Below are positions 26,251 through 34,430 of a DNA stretch of 40,718 bases, one piece after another. Numbering within the stretch: the first letter of the stretch is position 1; each line of letters opens with the position of its first letter. The notes beneath the pieces are model-generated. The model saw only the letters and a program-made list of their open reading frames with translations. It was not told the DNA's origin and made no database searches. The stretch is from Mycobacterium sp. NS-7484 (GTDB lineage: Bacteria; Actinomycetota; Actinomycetes; Mycobacteriales; Mycobacteriaceae): NCBI RefSeq assembly GCF_001953975.1, contig NZ_MBEJ01000016.1, forward strand, positions 1-40,718, given 5' to 3'. Position numbers and translations under genes: made by a program.

Positions 26251-27084
26251 CTACCCCGGCAGCGTGAACCCGCTGGTCGGCGGTGGGGGCGGATAGCTGG
26301 GGTACGGCGCCGGGAACGCCATCGGTTGGGCCGGTGGCAGTAACCGGGCCAGGGCGCGGCGGTGCCGTTCGGCCAACACCGCGGCCAGCACGTACTCCAC
26401 CGGCGCGCCCGGTGGCGGTGGCGGCGAGATGCGAGAGGCAATCTCGGCGAAGATCCGCTGGCCCATCTCGTGGCGGATCTGCGGATCGAGCTGTGCCGAG
26501 CGGGACAGGAACTGCCGTGCCAGTTCGGCCTGCTCGGGGCCGAGGCCGGACAGTTGAAGTGAGGACGCCCACCAAGCCAGGGGCGGCGGCATGACCGGTG
26601 GCGGATTCAGCTTCGGTCCGCGTTCACTGATCACCACGGTGCCGGCGAAGATGTCGCCCAGCCGCTTGCCCTTGGCGGACAACAGACTGCAGATCACCGC
26701 GGGACCGCCGGTGAGCATCCAGATCTCGACGAAGCCGGCCAACCCGCGAAACAGGGCCTGGCGGAAGCGTTCCGGGCCGCCGTCGTCGGCCACGACCCGC
26801 AGCCCCAGCGCCATCTTGCCCAACGACCGGCCCCGCGTCGCGGTCTCCATCACCACCGGATAACCGACCAGGGCCAGCACCGTGAAGATGATCAGGATCG
26901 CCGCCGACAGCGCGTCGTCGAGCTGGCTCAGCGTGATCGACCACAGCACCACGCCGATGACATAGCCGACGACGACCACCACGATGTCGATCAGGGCGGC
27001 CAGCGTGCGCACCGGCAACTGGGCGATCGCGACGTCGAGGACGACGGCGTCCCCGGTCACCACCGGCGCGGGCTGCGAGACCAT
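26251..27084 (-). CDS. RDD-family membrane protein
   Basis: A 277-residue protein. The RDD domain (residues 1-170) has three to four helices and the RTLAALIDI / GRSLGKMALGLRVV signature with the family's Arg and Asp residues. The C-terminal 100 residues are polar and Pro-rich, ending in YPSYPPPPPTSGF. The RDD family has unclear function (ion transport and osmotic roles have been proposed). ATG 27084 is chosen; the frame's further upstream extension overlaps the promoter. Only 31 bases separate it from the divergent SpoIIM-like gene. From memory the same pair is in M. tuberculosis as Rv3695/Rv3694c. Confidence 0.88.
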   Translation of the reverse strand: MVSQPAPVVTGDAVVLDVAIAQLPVRTLAALIDIVVVVVGYVIGVVLWSITLSQLDDALSAAILIIFTVLALVGYPVVMETATRGRSLGKMALGLRVVADDGGPERFRQALFRGLAGFVEIWMLTGGPAVICSLLSAKGKRLGDIFAGTVVISERGPKLNPPPVMPPPLAWWASSLQLSGLGPEQAELARQFLSRSAQLDPQIRHEMGQRIFAEIASRISPPPPPGAPVEYVLAAVLAERHRRALARLLPPAQPMAFPAPYPSYPPPPPTSGFTLPG

Positions 27085-27115
27085 AAAGCCCCACGCTACC
27101 GATAGGCTCGACCGG

Positions 27116-28108
27116 GTGGATGTCGATGCGTTCGTCGTGGCCCATCGCCCCACCTGGGACCGGTTGGAGCAGTTGGTAAAACGACGCCGACAGTTGAGCG
27201 GTGCCGAAGTCGACGAGCTCGTGGACCTCTATCAGCGGGTCTCCACGCATCTGTCGATGGTGCGTTCGGCCTCCGGCGATGCGGTGTTGATCGGTCGGTT
27301 GTCCGGTCTGGTGGCCCGGGCCCGCGCCGCGGTGACCGGTGCGCACGCCCCGCTGTGGCGCGAGTTCGTCCGGTTCTGGACGGTGTCTTTCCCGGTGGTG
27401 GCCTACCGGTCCTGGCGGTGGTGGCTCGGCTCGGCGGTGGCGTTCTTCATCGTGACCGCGGCGCTGGCGCTGTGGGTGGCGGGCAATCCCGAGGTGCAGG
27501 CCGCCATCGGAACGCCCAGCGCGATCGACGAATTGGTCAACCACGACTTCGAGTCGTACTACAGCGAGCACCCAGCCGGATCGTTCGCCTTGCAGGTCTG
27601 GGTGAACAACTCCTGGGTGGCCGCCCAGTGCATCGCCTTCGCGATCCTGCTCGGATTACCCATCCCGTACGTGCTGTTTCAGAACGCGGCCAACCTCGGG
27701 GTGATTGCCGGGCTGATGTTCAGCGCAGGCAAGGGCGATCTGTTCCTCGGGCTGATCACCCCGCACGGGCTGCTCGAGCTGACCGCGGTGTTCCTGGCCG
27801 CGGCGGTGGGAATGCGGTTGGGGTGGACGGTGATCGCGCCCGGGGACCGACCCCGCACCCAGGTACTGGCCGAACAGGGACGTGCGGTGGTCGCAGCCGC
27901 GATCGGTCTGGCGGTCGTGCTGTTGGTCTCCGGCCTGGTGGAAGCCCTCGTGACGCCATCTGCGCTGCCCACGTGGGCGCGGATCGCCATCGGCGTCGCC
28001 GTCGAGGTCGCCTTCCTGGGCTACGTGTTCCACTTCGGCCGGAAGGCCGTCCGGGCCGGGGAGACCGGCGACCTCGAAGACGCCCCAGACGTGGTCCCGA
28101 CGGGCTGA
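27116..28108 (+). CDS. Stage II sporulation protein M (SpoIIM)-like membrane protein
   Basis: A 330-residue protein with a basic N-terminal cytosolic segment (about 1-100) and five to six hydrophobic helices, and the conserved WVNNSWVAAQCIAFAILLGLPIP and LITPHGLLEL blocks that define the SpoIIM/DUF95 family. Mycobacteria do not sporulate, so the protein has another role; in actinobacteria it travels with RDD, DUF58 and MoxR genes, as it does here. GTG 27116 (reads MDVDAFVVAHRP) lies about 8 bases after a possible -10 TAGGCT (27103-27108), consistent with a leaderless mRNA. Confidence 0.9.
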   Translation: MDVDAFVVAHRPTWDRLEQLVKRRRQLSGAEVDELVDLYQRVSTHLSMVRSASGDAVLIGRLSGLVARARAAVTGAHAPLWREFVRFWTVSFPVVAYRSWRWWLGSAVAFFIVTAALALWVAGNPEVQAAIGTPSAIDELVNHDFESYYSEHPAGSFALQVWVNNSWVAAQCIAFAILLGLPIPYVLFQNAANLGVIAGLMFSAGKGDLFLGLITPHGLLELTAVFLAAAVGMRLGWTVIAPGDRPRTQVLAEQGRAVVAAAIGLAVVLLVSGLVEALVTPSALPTWARIAIGVAVEVAFLGYVFHFGRKAVRAGETGDLEDAPDVVPTG

Positions 28109-28184
28109 TTTCTTCGCCGAGCAGACGTAAAAACGTACTTTTCGCAGCGAAAATTGACCGGTTTGCGTCTGCTCGCGGAAGAAA
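28109..28184. terminator. 23-bp bidirectional terminator with nested hairpin
   Basis: Arms 28109-28131 and 28162-28184 pair with only three imperfect positions. A second perfect hairpin, TTTTCGC-A-GCGAAAA, lies in the loop (about 28139-28153). It sits between the convergent SpoIIM-like and DUF58 genes and leaves a cruciform-type structure. Confidence 0.8.
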
Positions 28185-28185
28185 A

Positions 28186-29508
28186 CTAGAGCTTGCCGGC
28201 CGCCTTCATCGCCAGGTAGTGATCGGCCAGGGCGGGCGCGAGATCTTCGGGGCGGGCATCGACCACATCGACACCGTGGCCGCGCAGCCGCGACGCGATG
28301 GCCCGGCGGTCATTGCGGGCCCGTTCGGCAGCGGCGGCGTCATACACCTGGGCGGCATCGGAACGGCCCGCCGCCAACTGGTCCACCCGCGGATCGGCCA
28401 CCGCTGCCAGCAGCACCTGATGGCGTGCCGACAGCTGCGGCAACACCGTCATCAAGCCCTCGTCCAGCGCCGAGGCGTTCAGATCGGTCAGCAACACCAC
28501 CAGGGCGCGGCCCCGCACCCGGCGCGACACCGCCGACACCATGGCCGTGGCGTCGGATTCCACCAGGGCGGGCTGCAGCGGCGCCATTGCCGCGACCAGC
28601 GCGGCCAGCAGTTCGGCGCGCGAGGCATTGAAGACGCCGGCGCGGGTCTCCCGGTCGATGGCCAGGAAGTCAAGGTGATCGCCGGCCCGCGACGCCAGGG
28701 CGGCCAGCAGCAGCGCGGCGTCCATCGACCAGTCCAGCCGCGGCCAGCCGCCCGGGTCCCGCGCGGTGGGGTCGACACCGACGCGGCCGGCCGAGGTACG
28801 GCCGGTGTCCAGCACGATCACCACCCGACGGTCGCGTTCCGGGCGCCAGGTGCGCACCACCACGTCGGCCCGGCGGGCAGTGGCGCGCCAATCGATCGAA
28901 CGCACGTCGTCGCCGACGACATACTCACGCAGCGAGTCGAATTCGGTGCCCTGGCCGCGGATCAGCACCGGGATGGCGCCGTCCAACTGCCGCAGCCGGG
29001 CCAGCCGCGACGGCAGGTGCTTGCGGGACAGGAACGGCGGCAGGACACGCACCTGCCCGGACAGCGATTGTGAGCGTTGTCGCGCGGCCAGACCCAGTGG
29101 GCCGATCGAACGTATGGTGACCAGCTCGCAGCGTTGATCGCCACGCCGTACCGGATTCAGTCGGGTGATCAACCGAACCTGTTGGCCCGCATCGATGTTC
29201 ACCTGGTGGGCGCGCGGTTGCGCTGTGGCGCTGGGCGGCCAGGCGTCGCGGATGGCGCCGCGGACCCGGCGCCGGCCGGTGTTGCGCACGGTGATGACGG
29301 CATCCACGGTCTGACCGAGCCGCGCCGTGGCCTCGCCGCCGCGGGCCAGATGCAGCCCTCCGATACCGCCGGCCAGTGCGACATCAGCGATCACCGCGAC
29401 GACCAAGAGCGCCGCCAACACCGCGAAAGCCGTTGCCGGCCAAGGAGCCAACGCGATCGGCAGCACACAGATCAGTGCCACCAGACCCACGCGGCCGGTG
29501 AGAACCAT
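28186..29508 (-). CDS. DUF58-domain protein of the MoxR cluster
   Basis: A 440-residue protein with two N-terminal hydrophobic helices (residues 7-23 and 27-47), then a beta-rich segment and a DUF58 domain with a von Willebrand A-like fold (FDSLREYVVGDDVRSIDWRATAR is the family signature, about residues 190-212; DTGRTSAG is the MIDAS-like region). The family is a partner of MoxR AAA+ ATPases. ATG 29508 overlaps the moxR stop by one base. From memory this is the Rv3693 counterpart. Confidence 0.9.
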   Translation of the reverse strand: MVLTGRVGLVALICVLPIALAPWPATAFAVLAALLVVAVIADVALAGGIGGLHLARGGEATARLGQTVDAVITVRNTGRRRVRGAIRDAWPPSATAQPRAHQVNIDAGQQVRLITRLNPVRRGDQRCELVTIRSIGPLGLAARQRSQSLSGQVRVLPPFLSRKHLPSRLARLRQLDGAIPVLIRGQGTEFDSLREYVVGDDVRSIDWRATARRADVVVRTWRPERDRRVVIVLDTGRTSAGRVGVDPTARDPGGWPRLDWSMDAALLLAALASRAGDHLDFLAIDRETRAGVFNASRAELLAALVAAMAPLQPALVESDATAMVSAVSRRVRGRALVVLLTDLNASALDEGLMTVLPQLSARHQVLLAAVADPRVDQLAAGRSDAAQVYDAAAAERARNDRRAIASRLRGHGVDVVDARPEDLAPALADHYLAMKAAGKL

Positions 29509-30476
29509 CAGCGCGGCACCGGTACGGCGGCCAGGATGCCGTCGAGCACACCGTCGGGCGTGGCGCCTTCCAGCTCGGCTTCCGGACGCAGTGCCACCCG
29601 GTGGCGCAGTGTGGATCGGGCCATCGCCTTGACGTCGTCGGGCGTCACGTAATTGCGGCCGGACAGCCAAGCCCAGGATCGCGAGGTGGCCAGCAGCGCG
29701 GTCGCCCCGCGCGGTGACACGCCAAGTTGCAGCGACGGCGAATGCCGGGTGGCGCCGACGATGTCGACGATGTAGCCCAGCACTTCGTCGCCGGCCAGCA
29801 CCTGACGCACGGCTTCGCGACCGGCCGCCAGCTCGGCGGCCCCGGCCACCGGTTGCACCGCGGACAGATCACGCGGGTCGAAACCGTGCGCATGCCGGCC
29901 CAGGATCGCGATCTCGGCATCGCGCGGAGGCAGCGGCACGGTCAGTTTGAGCAGAAAGCGGTCCAGCTGTGCTTCGGGCAGCTGATAGGTGCCCTCGTAC
30001 TCGATGGGGTTCTGGGTGGCCGCCACGATGAACGGGTCCGGCAGCGGACGGGGCGTGCCGTCGACACTGACCTGTCGCTCTTCCATCGCTTCCAGAAGTG
30101 CGGCTTGGGTTTTCGGTGGGGTCCGGTTGATCTCGTCGGCCAGCATCAGGTTGGTGAACACCGGGCCGGCCCGGAACTCGAACTCGGCGGTGCGTGCGTC
30201 GTACACCAGCGAACCGGTGACATCGCCGGGCATCAGGTCCGGGGTGAACTGCACGCGTTTGAAATCCAATTGCAGGGCGGCGGCCAGGGTGCGCACCAGC
30301 AGGGTCTTGGCCACCCCGGGCACACCCTCCAGTAGCACGTGGCCGCGGCACAGCAGCGCGACGACGAGCCCGCTGACCACGGCATCCTGCCCGACCACCA
30401 CTTTGGCGATCTCGGCACGCAGCGCCATCAGGGCGTCGCGGGCCTTGTCGGTGTTCTCGTTGCTGGGCTGAGTCAC
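29508..30476 (-). CDS. moxR: MoxR-type AAA+ ATPase
   Basis: A 322-residue ATPase with Walker A GVPGVAKT (51-58) and Walker B-sensor LMLADEINR (110-118), followed by QNPIEYEGTYQLPEAQLDRFLLKL and the C-terminal lid RNYVTPDDVKAM. MoxR ATPases act as chaperones or maturation factors with DUF58 partner proteins. GTG 30476 overlaps the DUF4350 stop (GTGA). The frame continues upstream but into that gene. It is the third-last translated member of the minus-strand unit read from 33154. Confidence 0.94.
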   Translation of the reverse strand: MTQPSNENTDKARDALMALRAEIAKVVVGQDAVVSGLVVALLCRGHVLLEGVPGVAKTLLVRTLAAALQLDFKRVQFTPDLMPGDVTGSLVYDARTAEFEFRAGPVFTNLMLADEINRTPPKTQAALLEAMEERQVSVDGTPRPLPDPFIVAATQNPIEYEGTYQLPEAQLDRFLLKLTVPLPPRDAEIAILGRHAHGFDPRDLSAVQPVAGAAELAAGREAVRQVLAGDEVLGYIVDIVGATRHSPSLQLGVSPRGATALLATSRSWAWLSGRNYVTPDDVKAMARSTLRHRVALRPEAELEGATPDGVLDGILAAVPVPR

Positions 30477-31582
30477 GAGTGCGCGACCTGCCTTTCGATG
30501 TCGTCGAGTTGGTGGGCGAGGGAGACGAGTTCGGCATCGGTCTGCGGGGCGGGCCCGAACAGCACCTGACCCGCGGAGTTCGTCGCAGTACCGCAGCGCG
30601 CGGCGACGGCGGCCGCGACGGTCTGCGGGGCGGCCCCCGGGCTCAGGCCGAGTCGGGGGAGGAGTCGCCCCAGTGTGGCGGCGCGCAACGCGTCGGCGGC
30701 CCGGTCCCGCGCGCGCCGCGACCGGTAGAGCCGCCCGCGGCCCTCGACGGTCTCGGAGGCACGGACCACGACCGGCAGCGGTTCGGAGACCAGCGGGCCC
30801 AGCCGCCGAGCCTGGGCCACCGCCAGCACGGCCACGACCAGACACAGCTGCAGCACGATCCAACGCACCTGCGGCGGCACCAGTTCCGACACCGTGCCGT
30901 CGCCGGACGAGCCGGCTTCGAAATGCTGTGGGGCATACCAGATCATCCGTGGGGAGGCGCCGGCCAGGTTCATCGCCAGTGCGGCGTTGCCGTCCTTGAG
31001 CAGGCGCGAGTTCATCATGAAGTCACCGGTGCCGACGACCGTCACGGTGCGGGCCCCATCGTGGTAGCGCACCAGCGCGCCGCCGTAGCACGACGTCAGC
31101 TCGACGTCCCGGGCGGTGTAGGTGTCGGTGCTGCCCAGCTGGGTGCGGCCGGCCCGGTTCGCTTCGGGCAGTGCGCAATCCGGCTGATCACCGCCGAACT
31201 CCGTCGGCTTGTCGAGCTTGAGCTGCGGGGCCAGCTTCTCGCGGGTGAGTGCCGTCGGTGCGACGAGCAACAGATCGCCGGGGACGTCGGCCAGCTTCGC
31301 CATGGTGTCCTCACCGGACAGAAAGACCGTCTGTGCCACCACCAGCAACGTGTGAGGCCGGGCGGCGCGTTGCACATCCTCGGTCGTGGCGGCGGTGATC
31401 ACCTCGACGCCATGGTCACGCAACAGGCTGATCAGGGCGTGCGTCCCGTCCGGCGAGGTGGAGTCAGGATCCATCGCCCCGCCGGGGCGCGGCGCGGTCA
31501 GATAGACGGTCGCGACAGCCACCGCGACGATGACCGCGAAGGCCAGCAGCACCCAACGCGTCGTGCGTAAGCGTCCCTTCAT
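30473..31582 (-). CDS. DUF4350-domain membrane protein
   Basis: A 369-residue protein with a first hydrophobic helix (residues 9-29) and a second near residue 245. Between them is an outer domain with GTGDFMMNSRLL and WYAPQHFEAG, which resembles DUF4350. The C-terminal 100 residues lie in the cytosol. The function of this family is unknown. It overlaps DUF4129 by ATGA (31579-31582) and moxR by GTGA, showing tight translation coupling of the cluster. Confidence 0.85.
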   Translation of the reverse strand: MKGRLRTTRWVLLAFAVIVAVAVATVYLTAPRPGGAMDPDSTSPDGTHALISLLRDHGVEVITAATTEDVQRAARPHTLLVVAQTVFLSGEDTMAKLADVPGDLLLVAPTALTREKLAPQLKLDKPTEFGGDQPDCALPEANRAGRTQLGSTDTYTARDVELTSCYGGALVRYHDGARTVTVVGTGDFMMNSRLLKDGNAALAMNLAGASPRMIWYAPQHFEAGSSGDGTVSELVPPQVRWIVLQLCLVVAVLAVAQARRLGPLVSEPLPVVVRASETVEGRGRLYRSRRARDRAADALRAATLGRLLPRLGLSPGAAPQTVAAAVAARCGTATNSAGQVLFGPAPQTDAELVSLAHQLDDIERQVAHS

Positions 31583-32166
31583 CGCACCCCGGCCTCATCG
31601 AGCGCGGCAATGGCCCGGTAGGCGGATTCAGTACCCGGCTGTTCGCCGTACGTGACGTCGTTGAATGTGGTTGCTGCGCTGAACAGTTCACTCGACAAGC
31701 CGGGGAGCGCGGCGGCGGCGTCGCGGGCGAGTTCCGTCGCGGTGCGTCCCGGAACCGGATCGAGGAGGCCGGTCTCTTCGAAACGGCGCGCCAGTGCGCG
31801 GAGCCGATGACGAATGGCTGACGACCAGTCGCCTTGTGCCGCATACTGTTCGGCGATCGAGCGGTGCTGTGCGGCACTGAGCGTCGCATTGTCGAACAAC
31901 GCGGGGTCGGTGCTGCGGTCAGTGCGCATGGTGCGTCGGGCAATCCGCACCGCCACCACCACGGCCACCACGACCAGGATCGCCAGCACCGAGATCGTGA
32001 ACCAGCCACCGGGCATCCGCGAGCCCGCCGAGGCGACCTTGTACAGCAGGTCGTTGAGCCAGTCACCGATCTGATCGGTCGGTGTGGCCCGCGGATAGAT
32101 CGGTTTGCTCAGCTCGTTCTGCGCGGCGTCATGCGCAGCGTCCCGGTCGATGTCGATGGTCGTCAT
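31579..32166 (-). CDS. DUF4129-domain protein
   Basis: A 195-residue protein with an N-terminal polar region, one membrane helix (about 57-78) and a C-terminal DUF4129 domain (about 95-190; HRLRALARRFEETGLLDPVPGRTATELARD is characteristic of this family, which is often fused to transglutaminases). It is the second gene of the operon, 7 bases after the membrane gene that starts at 33154, and overlaps the DUF4350 gene. Its role in the MoxR module is unknown. Confidence 0.85.
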   Translation of the reverse strand: MTTIDIDRDAAHDAAQNELSKPIYPRATPTDQIGDWLNDLLYKVASAGSRMPGGWFTISVLAILVVVAVVVAVRIARRTMRTDRSTDPALFDNATLSAAQHRSIAEQYAAQGDWSSAIRHRLRALARRFEETGLLDPVPGRTATELARDAAAALPGLSSELFSAATTFNDVTYGEQPGTESAYRAIAALDEAGVR

Positions 32167-32173
32167 CTCGGCA

Positions 32174-33154
32174 CTACCGCGGCAACCACAGTCGATCGGC
32201 GGTCTCGGCGGGGGCCACGGCCCCGGTCTGCAACATCAGATCGAACGCCTCGGCCCGGAAGCGGCGGTCGGCATACAACAGCACCACCACGCCCGCGCTG
32301 AACGGCGCCGTGACGATCTGTCCGATGGCCGCGCCGACCGAGCCCAGGACCAAGCCGGGGAGCGACGGTCCGTCGGCCATGAAAGACATGGTCTCGCCGG
32401 CGATGTTGAACGGCGCACCGACACCCCAGGCGATGATCGAGGCCACGAAGGTGGCCAGCACCCAGATGCCGAACACCCGCCAGAAGTCCTTCTTCACCAA
32501 GGCGAATGACCGGGCGATCGCCGCAACGATGCCACGTTGCTCCAACACGATCACCGCAGGCGCGAACAACAACACCGTCGACACGTAGAGCACCGCGACG
32601 AGCGTGAGGAACACCAGGGGCGCACCGACCGCGAACGCTGCCAAGGCGCCGACGGCGGCACCCGCGCCGGCGATCATGACGGCCACCGCCGCGATGACCA
32701 CGACCAGTGCCAGACCTTGCAGGATGCTCAGCCCGATGAGCGCGGGCAGCCGGCCGCGCAGCCGCTGCCAGGCCTCACCGATGGTGATGGTCCCGCCGAA
32801 CACCGAGCGGCCGATCACCACGGTGAGCATTCCGCTGAGCAGAAGCGAGGCCAGCGTGGTGACGACGACGCCGGCGAACGCTCCCCCGGCGAAGACCGCC
32901 ACCGTGCCAGCCGACGGCGGCTCACCCTGCAGCGTGGAATCGAATTCACCGAGGGCCGACATCGGCCCGACTTGCAATGCGAGCGTGATGATCTGCGCGC
33001 CCAGCACGACGATGGTGGCCAGCCCGAGCGTCGCCTTCGGATTCGTCCGGACGTAGGCCACGGCGCCGTTGAAGATGTCGGTCAGGCTCAGCGGACGAAG
33101 CGGGATGACGTCACCTGCCGAGAAGTGGGCAAGGTGTGGCCGACCGCTCGTCAT
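32174..33154 (-). CDS. Multi-pass membrane protein (glycerophosphodiesterase membrane-domain-like)
   Basis: A 326-residue protein with about seven hydrophobic helices. The N-terminal IPLRPLSLTDIFNGAVAYVRTNPKATLG is typical of the membrane-only domain found at the N-terminus of some glycerophosphoryl diester phosphodiesterases, but no catalytic domain is attached. It begins the MoxR operon. ATG 33154 (MTSGRPHLAHF) lies about 8 bases after the TACGGT -10-like hexamer on this strand, giving a nearly leaderless message. It shares a short symmetric promoter with a divergent SIMPL gene. Confidence 0.82.
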   Translation of the reverse strand: MTSGRPHLAHFSAGDVIPLRPLSLTDIFNGAVAYVRTNPKATLGLATIVVLGAQIITLALQVGPMSALGEFDSTLQGEPPSAGTVAVFAGGAFAGVVVTTLASLLLSGMLTVVIGRSVFGGTITIGEAWQRLRGRLPALIGLSILQGLALVVVIAAVAVMIAGAGAAVGALAAFAVGAPLVFLTLVAVLYVSTVLLFAPAVIVLEQRGIVAAIARSFALVKKDFWRVFGIWVLATFVASIIAWGVGAPFNIAGETMSFMADGPSLPGLVLGSVGAAIGQIVTAPFSAGVVVLLYADRRFRAEAFDLMLQTGAVAPAETADRLWLPR

Positions 33155-33160
33155 ACGTTC

Positions 33161-33187
33161 ACCGTAGTTGCCGGCAGCAACTACGGT
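33161..33187. promoter_or_regulatory. Symmetric bidirectional promoter/operator
   Basis: Two perfect 11-bp arms, ACCGTAGTTGC (33161-33171) and GCAACTACGGT (33177-33187), surround CGGCA. Each arm ends in TACGGT, a -10-like hexamer (TAnnnT) located 6 to 7 bases before the start codon on its own strand. So the 39-base gap seems to carry two mirror-image leaderless promoters inside a single operator-like palindrome. Confidence 0.6.
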
Positions 33188-33193
33188 GAGGGC

Positions 33194-33871
33194 ATGCCGA
33201 CCGAGATCATCGTGCGTGGGTCCTTTTCCGCTTTTCAGCCGCCCGAACGTGCGACGGCGCATGTCACGCTCGGTTACGAAGGCCCGGCGATCGAGCCGGT
33301 GTACGAGCGGTTGGTACGCGATCTGGATGCCGTGAAAACCTCGATCGCCCCGCTGCACGATCCCGCGGCCGGGCCGGTCACCTGGTGGTCCACCGGGCAG
33401 GTCCGCACCTGGGCCAACCGGCCCTGGAACAACGAGGGCAAGCAGTTGCCGCTCGTGCACCACGCCAGCGTCGGCCTTGAGGTGAAGTTCAGCGATTTCA
33501 CCGCCCTGTCGCGGTGGGTCGGCGGGCACGTCACCGAGACCGGCGGATTCTCGTTGTCCCGCATCGGATGGGCGTTGACGGCCGAGCATCGCGCCGAACT
33601 CGTCGCCGACGTGCACACCCGCGCGGTGCAAGACGCCGTCACGCGCGCCCAGCGTTACGCCGACGCATTGGATCTCGGGCCGGTGCGACCGGTGACCATC
33701 GCCGACGCCGGCATGCTCGGCCGCAGCCCACTGTCGTCGTCGGGCCCGCCGATGCTGCGCGCCGCGGCCGCCCCCGGTGGGATGGGCGGAGCACCCGAAC
33801 TCGATTTCACCCCGGCCGACATCGAGGTCGCGGTCTCGGTGGACGCGAAATTCGTGGCGGGCGCGGACTGA
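33194..33871 (+). CDS. SIMPL-domain (DUF541) protein
   Basis: A 225-residue protein of the SIMPL family, with IIVRGSFSAFQPPERATAHVTLGYEG at the start, the conserved helical ADVHTRAVQDAVTRAQRYADALDL block (about 135-158), and the ending DIEVAVSVDAKF. Members are periplasmic or cytosolic; here there is no signal peptide, so it is likely cytosolic. ATG 33194 is preceded by GAGGG and a possible -10. Function unknown; it is divergent from the MoxR operon. Confidence 0.87.
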   Translation: MPTEIIVRGSFSAFQPPERATAHVTLGYEGPAIEPVYERLVRDLDAVKTSIAPLHDPAAGPVTWWSTGQVRTWANRPWNNEGKQLPLVHHASVGLEVKFSDFTALSRWVGGHVTETGGFSLSRIGWALTAEHRAELVADVHTRAVQDAVTRAQRYADALDLGPVRPVTIADAGMLGRSPLSSSGPPMLRAAAAPGGMGGAPELDFTPADIEVAVSVDAKFVAGAD

Positions 33872-33891
33872 TCGCGGCGTAGGTTGACGCT

Positions 33892-34356
33892 ATGGCCGAC
33901 CTCAAGGACACGCTGCGTGCCGATCTGACCGACGCGATGAAGTCTCAGCACAAGCTGCGCACCGCCACGCTGCGCATGGTGCTGGCCGCGATTCAGAGCG
34001 AGGAGGTCTCGGGTAAGCAGGCCCGTGAGCTGTCCGACGCCGAGGTGATCGCCGTGCTGGCTCGGGAGTCGAAGAAGCGCGGTGAGGCAGCGCAGATCTA
34101 CACCCAGAACGGTCGGGGTGAGTTGGCCGCCAACGAGCATGCCGAGGCGCGCGTCATCGACGAGTACCTGCCGACGCCGCTGACCGACGCCGAGCTGGCC
34201 GACGTCGCCGACACGGCGATCGCTCAGGTGGCCGAGCAGATCGGAGAACGTCCCGGCATGCGGCAGATGGGTCAGGTGATGAAGGCTGCCACGGCCATCG
34301 CCGCGGGCAAGGCGGACGGCGCACGGCTCTCCGCGGCGGTCAAAGCCCGGCTCTGA
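33892..34356 (+). CDS. GatB/YqeY-domain protein
   Basis: A 154-residue protein made of one YqeY/GatB helical domain, with the conserved LRMVLAAIQSEEV and KKRGEAAQIYTQNGR segments (residues 27-40 and 63-78) and a C-terminal MRQMGQVMKAATA. It resembles the tRNA-binding tail of amidotransferase subunit B, and free-standing forms may play a role in tRNA-linked metabolism. ATG 33892 is the expected start. It lies 20 bases after the SIMPL gene. Confidence 0.92.
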   Translation: MADLKDTLRADLTDAMKSQHKLRTATLRMVLAAIQSEEVSGKQARELSDAEVIAVLARESKKRGEAAQIYTQNGRGELAANEHAEARVIDEYLPTPLTDAELADVADTAIAQVAEQIGERPGMRQMGQVMKAATAIAAGKADGARLSAAVKARL

Positions 34357-34360
34357 AGAC

Positions 34361-34385
34361 GTTTGGGACGGCGGTGCCCGGGTAC
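34361..34385 (+). promoter_or_regulatory. SigF-type promoter of the manganese catalase gene
   Basis: GTTT (34361-34364), a 15-base spacer and GGGTAC (34380-34385) match the mycobacterial SigF pattern GTTT-N15-GGGTA. A start near 34392 would leave a leader of about 40 bases before ATG 34431. Mn catalase genes are SigF-dependent in M. smegmatis (from memory). Confidence 0.72.
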
Positions 34386-34430
34386 CCGCCGCCGATCCGA
34401 CCCGTTACTCAGCCCTTGGAGGTACCCGGG
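34377..34430. repeat. 10-bp perfect inverted repeat around the catalase promoter and ribosome-binding site
   Basis: CCCGGGTACC (34377-34386) pairs with GGTACCCGGG (34421-34430), 34 bases apart. The left arm contains the SigF -10 (34380-34385). The right arm covers the end of the GGAGGT ribosome-binding site (34418-34423) and touches ATG 34431. A transcript starting upstream would fold over the ribosome-binding site; one starting at the SigF promoter would lack the left arm. Confidence 0.7.

Noticed and set aside
25613..26575. 320-residue version of the TetR protein
   Set aside because: The extra N-terminus crosses the promoter/operator and overlaps the RDD gene; ATG 26197 gives a normal TetR length.
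27355..29073. 572-residue plus-strand frame across the SpoIIM gene and DUF58 gene
   Set aside because: Out of frame with SpoIIM and antisense to DUF58; Arg/Gly/Gln-rich as expected from high-GC shadow frames.
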